A DNA stretch of 64,000 nucleotides, from NCBI RefSeq assembly GCF_009729855.1, contig NZ_WODA01000022.1, forward strand, positions 185,472 to 249,471. The letters run 5' to 3'. Positions 53,546 through 61,443 of this stretch are shown piece after piece; position 1 is the first letter of the stretch; each line of letters opens with the position of its first letter. Source of the stretch: Agromyces luteolus. GTDB lineage: Bacteria > Actinomycetota > Actinomycetes > Actinomycetales > Microbacteriaceae. A program made the position numbers and the translations under genes. The notes under the pieces are model-generated. The model was not told where the DNA came from. It did not search any database and saw only the letters and a program-made list of their open reading frames with translations.

Positions 53546-53612
53546 CGAGTTCACAGGACCAGGCGCGGCATCCCTCCTCTGGAGCACCCATCGCGCGGCT
53601 GATCCTGCGAAC
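53546..53612. repeat. intergenic palindromic repeat, family C copy 2
   Basis: CGAGTTCACAGGA (53546-53558) faces TCCTGCGAACGC at 53603. Its loop resembles copy 1 (CCAGGCGCG, CATCCCT, GGAGCACC, GCGCGGCT). The right arm is degraded after GAAC. The copies are 116 bp apart. Confidence 0.85.
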
Positions 53613-53653
53613 GCACTCGGCGAAGCGCTCCGGCACGTGCACGCCGCCAATTA

Positions 53654-53669
53654 TCTGACTAGAGTCAGA
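53654..53669. promoter_or_regulatory. MarR-type operator overlapping its own -10
   Basis: TCTGACT (53654-53660) and AGTCAGA (53663-53669) are perfect seven-base arms around AG. The -10 TAGAGT (53660-53665) lies inside the dyad and ends seven bases before the ATG, so bound regulator must block transcription of its own leaderless message. Confidence 0.8.
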
Positions 53670-53672
53670 GAT

Positions 53673-54560
53673 ATGGACGACATCGCCAGGGTGCGGCGGT
53701 TCAACCGCACGGTCACCGAGCGGATCGGCGCGCTCGACGACGGCTACCTCTCACGCGGGCGGCCGCTCGGCCAATCCCGGCTCCTGTGGGAGATCGGGGC
53801 GTCGAGCGGCGCAGGGGCCGAACTCCGCGCGCTGCGCGAGCGGCTCGAACTCGACTCGGGGTACCTCAGCCGCCAGCTGCGCGCGCTCGAGGCCGACGGG
53901 CTCGTGAACGTCGCGCCCGCACCCGACGACTCGCGCGTGCGCGTCGCGCAACTCACGCCCGCGGGCGTCGCCGAGCGCGCCGAGCTCGACCGGTCGTCCG
54001 ACGCACTCGTCGGCGGCATCCTCGGCCCGCTCAGCGACCGGCAGCGCGAGCGCCTGCTCGCCGCGATGGACGACGTCGAGCGACTCATGACCGCCTCGGC
54101 GGTGGAGGTCCGCGTGGTCGATCCCGCCGACGCCGCGGCCCGGCGGAGCGTCACGGCCTACTTCACTGAGCTCGCCTCCCGGTTCGACCTCGGCTTCGAT
54201 CCGACCCGCACCCGGCAGACGCCCGACGACGAGTTCCGCGAGCCGAACGGCACGTTCCTCGTCGCGTTCCTGCACGGCGAGCCGGTCGGCTGCGTCGGCC
54301 TCAAGCTGCACGGCGACGAGCCCGCGGAGATCAAGCGGATGTGGGTCGCGGCGAGCACGCGCGGGCTCGGCCTCGGCTCGCGGCTGCTTCGCGAGATCGA
54401 GGCGGCCGCGCTGCGGCTCGGCGCGACCGTCGTGCGACTCGACACGAACCGCACGCTCACCGAGGCGATCGCGATGTACCGCACGCACGGGTACGACGAG
54501 ATCCCCGACTTCAACGGCGAGCCGTACGCCGACTTCTGGTTCGAGAAGTGGCTCGCGTAG
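53673..54560 (+). CDS. MarR-GNAT fusion: regulator with acetyltransferase domain
   Basis: A 295-residue two-domain protein. Residues 1-145 form a MarR winged helix (LLWEIGASSGAGAELRALRERLELDSGYLSRQLRALEADGLVNVAPAPDDSRVRVAQLTPAG). Residues 148-295 form a GNAT acetyltransferase (motif A IKRMWVAASTRGLGLGSRLLREIEAAALRLGATVVRLDTN, then YRTHGYDEIPDF). This natural fusion recurs in actinobacteria; target and acetyl acceptor are unknown. The palindrome at 53654-53669 predicts autorepression. Its 3' end lies in the 24-bp direct repeat that flanks a dyad element. Confidence 0.93.
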   Translation: MDDIARVRRFNRTVTERIGALDDGYLSRGRPLGQSRLLWEIGASSGAGAELRALRERLELDSGYLSRQLRALEADGLVNVAPAPDDSRVRVAQLTPAGVAERAELDRSSDALVGGILGPLSDRQRERLLAAMDDVERLMTASAVEVRVVDPADAAARRSVTAYFTELASRFDLGFDPTRTRQTPDDEFREPNGTFLVAFLHGEPVGCVGLKLHGDEPAEIKRMWVAASTRGLGLGSRLLREIEAAALRLGATVVRLDTNRTLTEAIAMYRTHGYDEIPDFNGEPYADFWFEKWLA

Positions 54561-54678
54561 CCGCGGCGGCCCGCCCCGTCCTGATGCATGAGGATCCGGG
54601 CGAGACGCCCGGTGGAGCAGCCATCTGCCGGATTCTCATGCGGCACGCTCGCGCGGCTCGCGTAGCCGCGGCGGCCCG
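54550..54678. repeat. perfect 24-bp direct repeat flanking a dyad element
   Basis: Bases 54550-54573 recur exactly at 54655-54678. The first copy includes the stop codon of the MarR-GNAT gene; the second is intergenic. Between them lies the family D inverted repeat. The period is 105 bp. Confidence 0.95.
54586..54641. repeat. intergenic palindromic repeat, family D copy 1
   Basis: GCATGAGGATCCGG (54586-54599) pairs with CCGGATTCTCATGC (54628-54641), 14 bp with one mismatch. The loop includes CCCGGTGGAGC. Confidence 0.9.
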
Positions 54679-54697
54679 ATCGCGAGAGGATCGCGGC

Positions 54698-55897
54698 ATG
54701 GGCGCGGATGGCGTGCAGCACCTGGCCGAGACGATCGAGCGGATGCCGCTGGTCGACCACCATGTGCACGGCATGCTGCCCGACCCCTCCGAGGCCGACC
54801 TGCTCGCCGCGCTCACGCAGGCCGAGCACCCCGCATCGCCGACCGACGTGTTCGACAGCGGGCAGGGCTTCGCGCTGCGGCGCCACTGCGCGCCGCTCCT
54901 CGGACTGGAGACGTTCGCGAGCCCCGCCGACTACCTCGCCGCGCGCCGCGCGCTCGGCTCCGACGACGTCGCCCGGCGACTCCTCCAAGCCTCCGGCATC
55001 GCCGCATACCTCGTCGACGACGGCCATCGGCCCGACCGCCTGATGCCGGACGAGCGGATGGCGCAGCTCGCCGCCGCGCCGACCCACCGCGTCGCCCGGC
55101 TCGAGACCATCGCCGAGACCGTGCTCGCGCAGAGCGCCTCGGGCGACGAGTTCGTCGAGCGGTTGGGCCCGGCACTCGAGGCGGCGGCAACCGAGGCGGT
55201 CGCATTCAAGACCGTCGCCGCGCACCGGTGCGGGCTCGAGCTCGATCCGGCGCGGCCGACGAACGTGGACGTGCGCTCGGCCGCGGACGCCTGGTTCGCC
55301 GATCACCGGGCCCACGCGGCATCCGCCCCCACGACGCCGCACGCCGGCCACGCGGCATCCGCTCGCCCCCGCCTCACCGACCCGACGATCACCCGCCACC
55401 TCATCTGGTGGGCGCTCGAGCGCGGCGCGGTCCTGCAGGTGCACGCCGGGTTCGGCGACGCCGACCTGGTGCTCGAGCGGGCGAACCCCGCGCGCATGCA
55501 GGCGCTCGTCGCGGCGACGGCCGGCACGGGCGGGCGCATCGCGTTCCTGCACTGCTACCCGTACGTGCGCGAGGCGGGCTGGCTCGCGCACGTGTTCCCG
55601 CACGTGTTCCTCGACGTCGGCCTCGCGGTCGAGTTCCTCGGGGCGAACGCCGACGCGGTCGTGCGCGATGCGCTCGACCTCGCCCCGTTCTCGCGCGTGA
55701 TCTTCTCGACCGACGCGTGGGGTGTGCCCGAGCGCGTGCTGCTCGGTGCACGGCTGTGGCGGGATGCCGCGGCGCGCGTGCTCGGCGGGTACGTCACGGG
55801 GCACGGATGGCCCGTCGCTGAGGCCGTCCGCGTCGCGGAGGGCATCGCGTGGCGGAACGCCGAGGGGCTCTACGGGCGCCGGTTCGTCACGCGGTGA
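54698..55897 (+). CDS. amidohydrolase (PF04909-like)
   Basis: A 399-residue TIM-barrel hydrolase. LVDHHVHG (metal His pair) is near residue 27, VAFKTVAAHRCGLELD near 168, LQVHAGFGDAD near 248 with the third His, IAFLHCYPYVREAGWLAHVF near 283, and FSTDAWGVPE with the catalytic Asp near 340. It resembles the N-terminal amidohydrolase half of FluG and related proteins. An Ala-rich insert near residue 207-225 carries two CACGCGGCATCCGC repeats. GAGAGGA precedes ATG 54698. Substrate unknown. Confidence 0.9.
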   Translation: MGADGVQHLAETIERMPLVDHHVHGMLPDPSEADLLAALTQAEHPASPTDVFDSGQGFALRRHCAPLLGLETFASPADYLAARRALGSDDVARRLLQASGIAAYLVDDGHRPDRLMPDERMAQLAAAPTHRVARLETIAETVLAQSASGDEFVERLGPALEAAATEAVAFKTVAAHRCGLELDPARPTNVDVRSAADAWFADHRAHAASAPTTPHAGHAASARPRLTDPTITRHLIWWALERGAVLQVHAGFGDADLVLERANPARMQALVAATAGTGGRIAFLHCYPYVREAGWLAHVFPHVFLDVGLAVEFLGANADAVVRDALDLAPFSRVIFSTDAWGVPERVLLGARLWRDAAARVLGGYVTGHGWPVAEAVRVAEGIAWRNAEGLYGRRFVTR

Positions 55898-55911
55898 TCG
55901 CCGGCCGGTCG

Positions 55912-57117
55912 CTACGGGCCTCCCCCGCCGCCGTCGAAACCGCCGCCGCCGTCGAAGCCGCCCTCGAAGCCGCCCAGGCCGCCGCCGCCACCGTCGAACC
56001 CGTCGCCGGCGGCGCCGCCGTAGATCGCGCCCCTCCCCCAACCCGTCTCGCTGAAGTACCCGTCGTTGCGGTTCAGGCCGCGCTGCTCGAGGAGCGGAAC
56101 CCCGAATCGCCCGTCGTCGCGTCCGCCGACCGCGATCGGCTGGGCGAGTGCGACCGAGGCCGTCCGGATGCACGAGGCGAGCCGCTCGGGCGTGACCGGC
56201 TCCGACGAGGCGAACCAGGTGGACTCGGCATCGCGCTGCGTGAGCGTCGTCGCCGCGCGGGCGACGACCTCGTCCTGGCCGAAGAGCACGGCCCACGGGA
56301 GCGTCGACCGGGCGACGGACGGGTCGCGGAGGTCGGCGCTCGCGATCCGTTCGCGGAGGCGGTTCGCCCGCTCCCGCAGTTCGAGCCCGGTCGCGTTGAG
56401 GGGGATCCACCGCGGCAGCACGGCGCGGACGCCGAGCGCGACCGCCCCGATCGCGAGCGCGGTCCAGCCGATCGAGTCATCCGTCCCGCGCCCGACGAAC
56501 TGCGCGACGAAGCCGAGCACGACCCCGATGACCCCGGCGACGGACGCGGTGCGGAACCGGCCCACGGGCCGCGGCTCGCGGTAGCGCGCGGCCGCGTCGA
56601 GGAACCGTCGCCGGGTGGCCCAGTTCAGCTCGCCGTTCCGCGCCACGACGCGGTCGACCGGCACGGTGGCCCCGTGCGCGATCACGGCGGCGGTGCCCGT
56701 GGCCCCCGGCCCGAAGACGGCGAGGATGAGGTCGCCCGACACGTCGCGCGGAGCCGCCGCGCGCGTCGAGGGCAGGTCCGACGAGTAGACGAGGCGGATG
56801 CCGCGTGCCGACTCCGGCGCGTCGCCGTCCGCATTCGGCGGCCGGCGATCCTCGATCATGATCGCGCCGTCGAGTGCGAGCTCCACCACGGCTGCCGGCA
56901 GCCACCGCGTGGCTGCGGAACCGGACACGAAGGCGACGGGGAGCAACCCGACGATCTCCGGATCGACGAGCGACGGGTCCGCCGCGTCGCGCGGCCTCTG
57001 CAGCCACGCGACGACGAGCGATCCGACGGCCGCGGCCGCGACGAGCGACGCGAGCAGCGCCACGATCGGCAGCACCGCGAGACCCAGCCCGCTCCCACCC
57101 GATGCAGCGAGCTCCAT
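55912..57117 (-). CDS. DUF2207-like membrane protein with glycine-rich C-terminus
   Basis: A 401-residue protein. One N-terminal helix (LGLAVLPIVALLASLVAAAAVGSLVVAWLQRP), a DUF2207-like soluble segment (VDPEIVGLLPVAFVSGSAATRWLPAAVVELALDGAIMIEDRR), two central helices around 190-235, and a C-terminal region with TLPWAVLFGQDEV. The last 40 residues are a Gly/Asp/Phe run (GDGFDGGGGGLGGFEGGFDGGGG). This matches the predicted membrane DUF2207 family, whose members end in similar Gly-rich tails. Role unknown. GGGAGGG precedes ATG 57117. Confidence 0.85.
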   Translation of the reverse strand: MELAASGGSGLGLAVLPIVALLASLVAAAAVGSLVVAWLQRPRDAADPSLVDPEIVGLLPVAFVSGSAATRWLPAAVVELALDGAIMIEDRRPPNADGDAPESARGIRLVYSSDLPSTRAAAPRDVSGDLILAVFGPGATGTAAVIAHGATVPVDRVVARNGELNWATRRRFLDAAARYREPRPVGRFRTASVAGVIGVVLGFVAQFVGRGTDDSIGWTALAIGAVALGVRAVLPRWIPLNATGLELRERANRLRERIASADLRDPSVARSTLPWAVLFGQDEVVARAATTLTQRDAESTWFASSEPVTPERLASCIRTASVALAQPIAVGGRDDGRFGVPLLEQRGLNRNDGYFSETGWGRGAIYGGAAGDGFDGGGGGLGGFEGGFDGGGGFDGGGGGP

Positions 57118-57257
57118 CCGACCCTCCCGCCTCGGCGCGGTGCTCCGTGCCGATGATCCGCACCGTACTCCCTGCGGGCGGCCGGGCACCATGCTCGACA
57201 CGCACCCGATCGGTCGTCGCGGGAGCATCCGCCCGTCGGGCCCGCTCGGGCGGACGC

Positions 57258-57977
57258 TCATGCGGGCGGCGGCCGGCTCCGGATCCGCTCCCCGAGCGCC
57301 GGGACGCCGGCGTCGACGCCCACCCACGTGCCGCCTCGCTCGACCTCGTAACCGCGGAAGGCGAGCGGGAGGCCGCGCGCCGACATCAGGTCCGTGGAGT
57401 CCATGAGCTGGATGTGCAGGTGCGGCGAGGTCGAGTTGCCCGTGTGCCCGACGCGGCCGAGGAGGTCCCCCGCCCGCACGCGGTCGCCGGCGGCGACGGC
57501 GACACTCCCCGGGACGAGGTGCGCCACACCGCAGAACACGTCGCGACCGCCCGGGCCCCGCTCGTGCTGGGCCCGGAGGATCACGTGGTTGCCCATGATC
57601 TCCGGGATCCGCTCCGGCGCGAACGTCGCCGCGGTGCGCGCGGCGCGCGCCGCCTCGCGAAGGGGATGCACCCGGTCGCGCTCCGCCATCCCGTCGGACG
57701 CGGCGACCACCTCGCCGTCGAACGGCGCATGGATCGGTGCACCCCAGGCGTGGAACTCGCTCGTCACCGCACCGGCCGCCGCCACCCGCCAGGGGCTGCC
57801 GGGGTGCTCATGCCGACCGGGACGTGCGTCGACCCTGACGAAGTCGTACGCGTAGCGCTGCCCGAGCAGGTCGGTGCCGTGGCTCGGGACGCGCGCGGCG
57901 GGCGTGGTGACCGCCAGCCACCCCTCGCCGCGGAGGGGGAAGTCGATCACCACGGCGTCGCCGGGAACGATCGTCAT
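57258..57977 (-). CDS. M23-family metallopeptidase-like protein
   Basis: A 239-residue protein of the LytM/M23 fold. FHAWGAPIHAPFDGEVVAASDG is the first core strand pair, GNHVILRAQ and VFCGVAHLVPGSVAVAAGDRVRAGDLLGRVGHTGNSTSPHLHIQLMD give the second, with the HLH zinc ligands. The HxxxD ligand pair is not clear: SHGTDLLGQRYAYDF is the only candidate. There is no signal peptide, so it may act inside or be exported another way. Cell-wall endopeptidase activity is uncertain. ATG 57977, leaderless behind TAGCCT. Confidence 0.85.
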   Translation of the reverse strand: MTIVPGDAVVIDFPLRGEGWLAVTTPAARVPSHGTDLLGQRYAYDFVRVDARPGRHEHPGSPWRVAAAGAVTSEFHAWGAPIHAPFDGEVVAASDGMAERDRVHPLREAARAARTAATFAPERIPEIMGNHVILRAQHERGPGGRDVFCGVAHLVPGSVAVAAGDRVRAGDLLGRVGHTGNSTSPHLHIQLMDSTDLMSARGLPLAFRGYEVERGGTWVGVDAGVPALGERIRSRPPPA

Positions 57978-57985
57978 CACCCGCG

Positions 57986-57991
57986 AGGCTA
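57986..57991 (-). promoter_or_regulatory. -10 hexamer of leaderless M23 promoter
   Basis: TAGCCT on the minus strand ends eight bases before ATG 57977. Confidence 0.5.
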
Positions 57992-58051
57992 CCCGCCCCG
58001 GCATCCGGACGGACCGGGCCGGAGGTCCTTCCGCGACATCCGCCCCACCCA

Positions 58052-58057
58052 TAGGCT
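58052..58057 (+). promoter_or_regulatory. -10 hexamer of DUF1254 gene
   Basis: TAGGCT lies 31 bases before ATG 58089, so this transcript has a short leader; AGGGGGATCG provides a ribosome site. Confidence 0.5.
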
Positions 58058-58088
58058 GAGCCCGACCATCGGGGATCAGGGGGATCGC

Positions 58089-59027
58089 ATGGCCGAGCAC
58101 GTCAACGTCGACAACTTCGCGCGCGCCGAGACCAATCGGATGCTGGCGGCGCTCGCCGGGCAGGCGGGCGGGACCGGGAGGTGGGTGCACAACCGCGTTC
58201 CGACGCCCGTCGAGAACCAGCCGGTGATCCGCCAGAACCGCGACACGCTCTACAGCATGGCAGTGGTCGACGTGTCCGGCGGAGCGAGCATCACGATCCC
58301 CGACGCGGGCGACCGCTACCTGTCGGTCATGGTCGTCAACCAGGACCACTACATCCCGCTCGTGCTGCACGAGCCCGGCGAGCACCGCCTGCACGCCGAC
58401 GAGCTCGGCACGCAGTGGGTCGTCGTCGTACCGCGGATCCTCGTGAACCCCGACGACGAGGCCGATGTCGCGGCGGTCAACGCGCTCCAGGACGCGTTCG
58501 CGCTCGATGCGCCGGAGGGCGGTGCGTTCCCGATGCCCGAGTACGACGATGCGTCGTTCACCGACACGCGGAACGCGCTGCTCACCCTGGCCCGCGGCGT
58601 CTCGGGCTTCGCCGACGCGTTCGGCCGAGCCGGCGAGGTCGACCCCGTGCATCACCTGCTCGGCACGGCCGCCGGGTGGGGCGGCCTGCCGGCATCCGAG
58701 GCGTTCTACGTCAACGTCGAGCCGAAGCTGCCGGTGGGCGCCTACGCCCTGACGGTCCGCGACGTGCCGGTCGACGCCTTCTGGTCGATTACGGTCTACG
58801 ACCCCGCCGGCTACATGGAGGCCACCGACGGCCTCGTGAGCGTCAACAGCGTGACCGCGACGCCGAACGACGACGGGAGCGTCACCGTGAACTTCGGCGG
58901 CCCCGACGACGGACGCCCGAACCGCATCGGCCTCATGGACGGCTGGAACTACATCGTGCGGCTCTACCGGCCGCGACCCGAGGTGGCCGACGGGACGTGG
59001 ACCTTCCCCGAGGTCGCCCCGGCCTGA
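58089..59027 (+). CDS. DUF1254/DUF1214-domain protein
   Basis: A 312-residue protein with the DUF1254 N-terminal part (VHNRVPTPVENQPVIRQNRDTLYSMAVVDVSGGASITIPDAGDRYLSVMVVNQDHY) and the DUF1214 C-terminal part (LPVGAYALTVRDVPVDAFWSITVYDPAGYMEATDGLVSVNSVTA...NFGGPDDGRPNRIGLMDGWNYIVRLYRP). The pair of domains forms a beta-rich protein of unknown function. There is no signal peptide here, though many relatives have one. It faces the FAD oxidoreductase gene across a palindromic repeat. Confidence 0.92.
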   Translation: MAEHVNVDNFARAETNRMLAALAGQAGGTGRWVHNRVPTPVENQPVIRQNRDTLYSMAVVDVSGGASITIPDAGDRYLSVMVVNQDHYIPLVLHEPGEHRLHADELGTQWVVVVPRILVNPDDEADVAAVNALQDAFALDAPEGGAFPMPEYDDASFTDTRNALLTLARGVSGFADAFGRAGEVDPVHHLLGTAAGWGGLPASEAFYVNVEPKLPVGAYALTVRDVPVDAFWSITVYDPAGYMEATDGLVSVNSVTATPNDDGSVTVNFGGPDDGRPNRIGLMDGWNYIVRLYRPRPEVADGTWTFPEVAPA

Positions 59028-59063
59028 GCCGCGGCGCGCTCAGTCGCGGGCGTGGACGGTCGT

Positions 59064-59119
59064 GCATGAGAATCCGCCCGGTGGGGCCGCACAGCGGCCC
59101 CATGTCCGGATTCTCATGC
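59064..59119. repeat. intergenic palindromic repeat, family D copy 2
   Basis: GCATGAGAATCCG (59064-59076) pairs perfectly with CGGATTCTCATGC (59107-59119). Inside, GGGGCCGC pairs with GCGGCCCC, and CCCGGTGGGGC matches the copy 1 loop. It lies between convergent genes and could double as a bidirectional terminator. Confidence 0.9.
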
Positions 59120-59146
59120 GCAATGGCTCGGGGCGGGAACGAGGGC

Positions 59147-60562
59147 TCAGCGGCCGGCGACGAAGCCGGCGACCTTCGCGATCGGCGACGTCGTGGCGCG
59201 CCCGCGGAGCTCGGCGCGGTCTGCCGCGTGATACGCCGTGTAGATCGCCTGGACGGCCAGCCACCGCAGCGGCTCGACCTCCCAGCGTTTCGCGCGGTGG
59301 TTCACCCACGGCAGCCGCGTGAGCCCGGAGTCGCGACCGAGCACGAGGTCGCGGAGCGTGCGCCCCGCGAGGTTCGTCGCGGTGACGCCCGTGCCGACGT
59401 AGCCGCCGGCCCAGCCGAGTCCGGTCGCCCGGTCGTGGCCGACGGTCGCGGCCCAGTCGCGCGGCACGCCGAGCACGCCCGCCCACGCGTGCTCGATCGC
59501 GGCATCGGTCGTCGCCGGGAAGTACCGGTGCAGCAGCGCCGTGAGGCTCTCGATCGTGCGCGGCTGGGTCGCGCCGTCGACGTCGACGCGCGAGCCGTAG
59601 CGGTACGGCACGCCGCGCCCGCCGAACGCGATGCGGTCGTCGACGGTGCGCTGGGCGTAGACGTAGACGTGCGCGAAGTCGCCGAGCGTCTCGCGGCCGT
59701 TCCAGCCGATCTCCTCCCAGACGGATGCCGCGAGCGGCTCGGTCACGATCATCGACGAGTTCATCGGAAGCCACGTGCGGTGCTCGCCGCGCAGGTTCGG
59801 CGTGAAGCCCTCGGTCGCCCGCAGCACGTGCGCCGCGCGCACCGTGCCATGCTCCGTGCGCGCCTCGCCGGGCGCGATCTCGGTGACGCGCGTGCCCTCG
59901 TAGATGGTCACGCCGAGCCGCTCGACCGCAGCCGCGAGCCCGAGCGCGAGCTTCGCGGGGTGCACTCGGGCGCAGTGCGGATGCCACAGCCCGCCGAGCA
60001 CGCCGGCCACGTTCACGCGGGCGGCGCTCTCGCGCGCGTCGAGCTCCTCGACGTCGGTCGCGGGCCACTCGCGCTCGGCTGCCGCGGCGGCGCGCAGGCG
60101 CGCGAGCTGGGCGGGCGCGGTCGCGATCTCGAGCTCGCCGCCCTTGTGGATGCCGGCGTCGATGCCCTCGGCTCCTGCGACCCGGATGACCTCGTCGACG
60201 GTCTCGTTGAGCGCGCGCTGCTGCTCGATCGCGGCGTCGCGCCCGTGCGCCTTCACGTACTGCTCGCGGCCGCCGGTGACCGAGTTGGTGAGCCATCCGC
60301 CGTTGCGACCCGACGCGCCGAACCCGGCGAAGCGCTGCTCGAGCACCGCGATGCGCAGGTCGGGCTGGTCGCGCTTGAGGTAGTACGCGGTCCAGAGCCC
60401 GGTGTAGCCGCCGCCGACGATCGCGACGTCGACGTCGAGGTCGCCCGGGAGCGCCGGCCGCTCGGCGGGCACGCCGACCTGCTGCATCCAGAACGAGACG
60501 CCGCCGTTCGCGACTCCTCGGCCGGCGACTCCGCCGTGCACGACCTCGCTGTTCGCGGCCAC
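59147..60562 (-). CDS. FAD-dependent amine oxidoreductase (DadA/PuuB-like)
   Basis: A 471-residue DAO-superfamily flavoprotein. VDVAIVGGGYTGLWTAYYL is the dinucleotide-binding motif near residue 45, followed by FGASGRNGGWLTNSV typical of gamma-glutamylputrescine oxidase-like enzymes, HPHCARVHPAKLALGLA, and GWAGGYVGTGVTATNLAGRTLRDL at the C-terminus. It probably oxidises an amino acid or polyamine derivative. GTG 60562 is favoured because GGAGGG precedes it; an in-frame TTG at 60583 lies in the operator. It is divergent from a TetR gene that likely represses it. Confidence 0.92.
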   Translation of the reverse strand: MAANSEVVHGGVAGRGVANGGVSFWMQQVGVPAERPALPGDLDVDVAIVGGGYTGLWTAYYLKRDQPDLRIAVLEQRFAGFGASGRNGGWLTNSVTGGREQYVKAHGRDAAIEQQRALNETVDEVIRVAGAEGIDAGIHKGGELEIATAPAQLARLRAAAAAEREWPATDVEELDARESAARVNVAGVLGGLWHPHCARVHPAKLALGLAAAVERLGVTIYEGTRVTEIAPGEARTEHGTVRAAHVLRATEGFTPNLRGEHRTWLPMNSSMIVTEPLAASVWEEIGWNGRETLGDFAHVYVYAQRTVDDRIAFGGRGVPYRYGSRVDVDGATQPRTIESLTALLHRYFPATTDAAIEHAWAGVLGVPRDWAATVGHDRATGLGWAGGYVGTGVTATNLAGRTLRDLVLGRDSGLTRLPWVNHRAKRWEVEPLRWLAVQAIYTAYHAADRAELRGRATTSPIAKVAGFVAGR

Positions 60563-60579
60563 GCGCCCTCCATCTTTTT

Positions 60580-60594
60580 TCAAACAGTGTTTGA
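60580..60594. promoter_or_regulatory. TetR operator between FAD oxidoreductase and tetR
   Basis: TCAAACA-G-TGTTTGA is a perfect seven-base-arm palindrome, AT-rich in a GC-rich genome. It overlaps the -35 (TTGACA) of the regulator's promoter and precedes the ribosome site of the oxidoreductase. Confidence 0.85.
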
Positions 60595-60618
60595 CAACGC
60601 CTGCAGCGACGTTAGTGT
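60591..60618 (+). promoter_or_regulatory. tetR promoter
   Basis: TTGACA (60591-60596), 16 bp, TAGTGT (60613-60618): the best -35/-10 pair in the window. The operator covers the -35. Confidence 0.75.
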
Positions 60619-60713
60619 GGTCCCCGTTGCGATGTCAATGAGCGGATGCCGCGGCATCGGGTCGCCCGCGATGGCGCACCCGCGGCATCCGCCCCGGCCG
60701 AAGGGAGCCGCCG

Positions 60714-61319
60714 TTGCCGGCCGAAGTCGACACCGCCGAACGCCTTGCAGAGATCGCGCACGCCACGGTCGCCGTCGCCCAGGAGCGCGGCACGCACGCC
60801 GTCACCCTGCGCGCGGTCGCCGAGCGGCTCGGACGCTCGACCGCGTTCATCACGCACTTCGTGCCGAGCCGCGCCGAGCTCATGGCGAACGCGCTCGAAC
60901 TCGCCCGCTCCCGCTGGGACGACGAGCGTCGCGACGAGCTCGGCGACCTCCTCGGCGTCGAGCGCCTCGCCGCGCTCACGCGGTGGATGTGCACGTCCTC
61001 CCCCGAGGAGTCCGTGTTCCGCAGCCTCTGGATCGAGGTCATCGCCGACGTGCGCGCCGGCCACGACCGCGCATACCACCTGCTCCGAACGGTGACGGAT
61101 GCCACGTACGCGTCGTTCCTCGACGGCGCCCGCGCCGCAGACCGCGAGGAGGCGGCCCGCATCGCCGACATCCTCTACCTCTACTGCCGCGGGTACGAGG
61201 TCAAGTCCGTCGAGGACCCGGAGGGCTGGCCCGACGAGCGCGTGCAGCGCTCGCTCGAGCTGCTGCTGCGCGTGCTCGTCTTCGATCGAGCGGACGCCGC
61301 GGCATCCGTCGCCGACTGA
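60714..61319 (+). CDS. TetR-family regulator
   Basis: A 201-residue repressor. The N-terminal HTH is AERLAEIAHATVAVAQERGTHAVTLRAVAERLGRSTAFITHFVPSRAELMANALELA, followed by a helical ligand domain. TTG 60714 is chosen because AAGGGAG stands just before it; no in-frame ATG or GTG is closer. The perfect palindrome 60580-60594 in the divergent promoter is its likely site, and the FAD oxidoreductase the likely target. The inducer is probably the oxidoreductase's substrate, an inference. Confidence 0.92.
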   Translation: MPAEVDTAERLAEIAHATVAVAQERGTHAVTLRAVAERLGRSTAFITHFVPSRAELMANALELARSRWDDERRDELGDLLGVERLAALTRWMCTSSPEESVFRSLWIEVIADVRAGHDRAYHLLRTVTDATYASFLDGARAADREEAARIADILYLYCRGYEVKSVEDPEGWPDERVQRSLELLLRVLVFDRADAAASVAD

Positions 61320-61407
61320 ATCTCGCGGGGCTCTGGCCATGGTGCGCACGAGCGGATGGATCGTCAACCCCCGTGCAGCGTCGGGAGTCGCCGCGTAGCC
61401 TTCCCGG

Positions 61408-61428
61408 ACGATCGCGACCGGCGATCGT
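61408..61428. promoter_or_regulatory. dyad in the leader of the CBS gene
   Basis: ACGATCGC (61408-61415) pairs perfectly with GCGATCGT (61421-61428), starting seven bases after the -10 TAGCCT (61396-61401). It lies at the transcript start and could be an operator or RNA hairpin. Confidence 0.5.
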
Positions 61429-61443
61429 GGAAGGGACGAAGAC

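Larger units (their letters stand above)
53231..53672. other. 442-bp intergenic region with palindromes and repeat family C
   Basis: This region separates the DUF389 cluster from the MarR-GNAT gene. It holds a perfect 32-bp palindrome (53343-53374), two copies of a 70-bp inverted-repeat element, and the MarR operator. I see no convincing gene. Confidence 0.75.

Noticed and set aside
60563..60583. TTG start for the FAD oxidoreductase
   Set aside because: It falls in the operator and has no ribosome site, whereas GTG 60562 follows GGAGGG.
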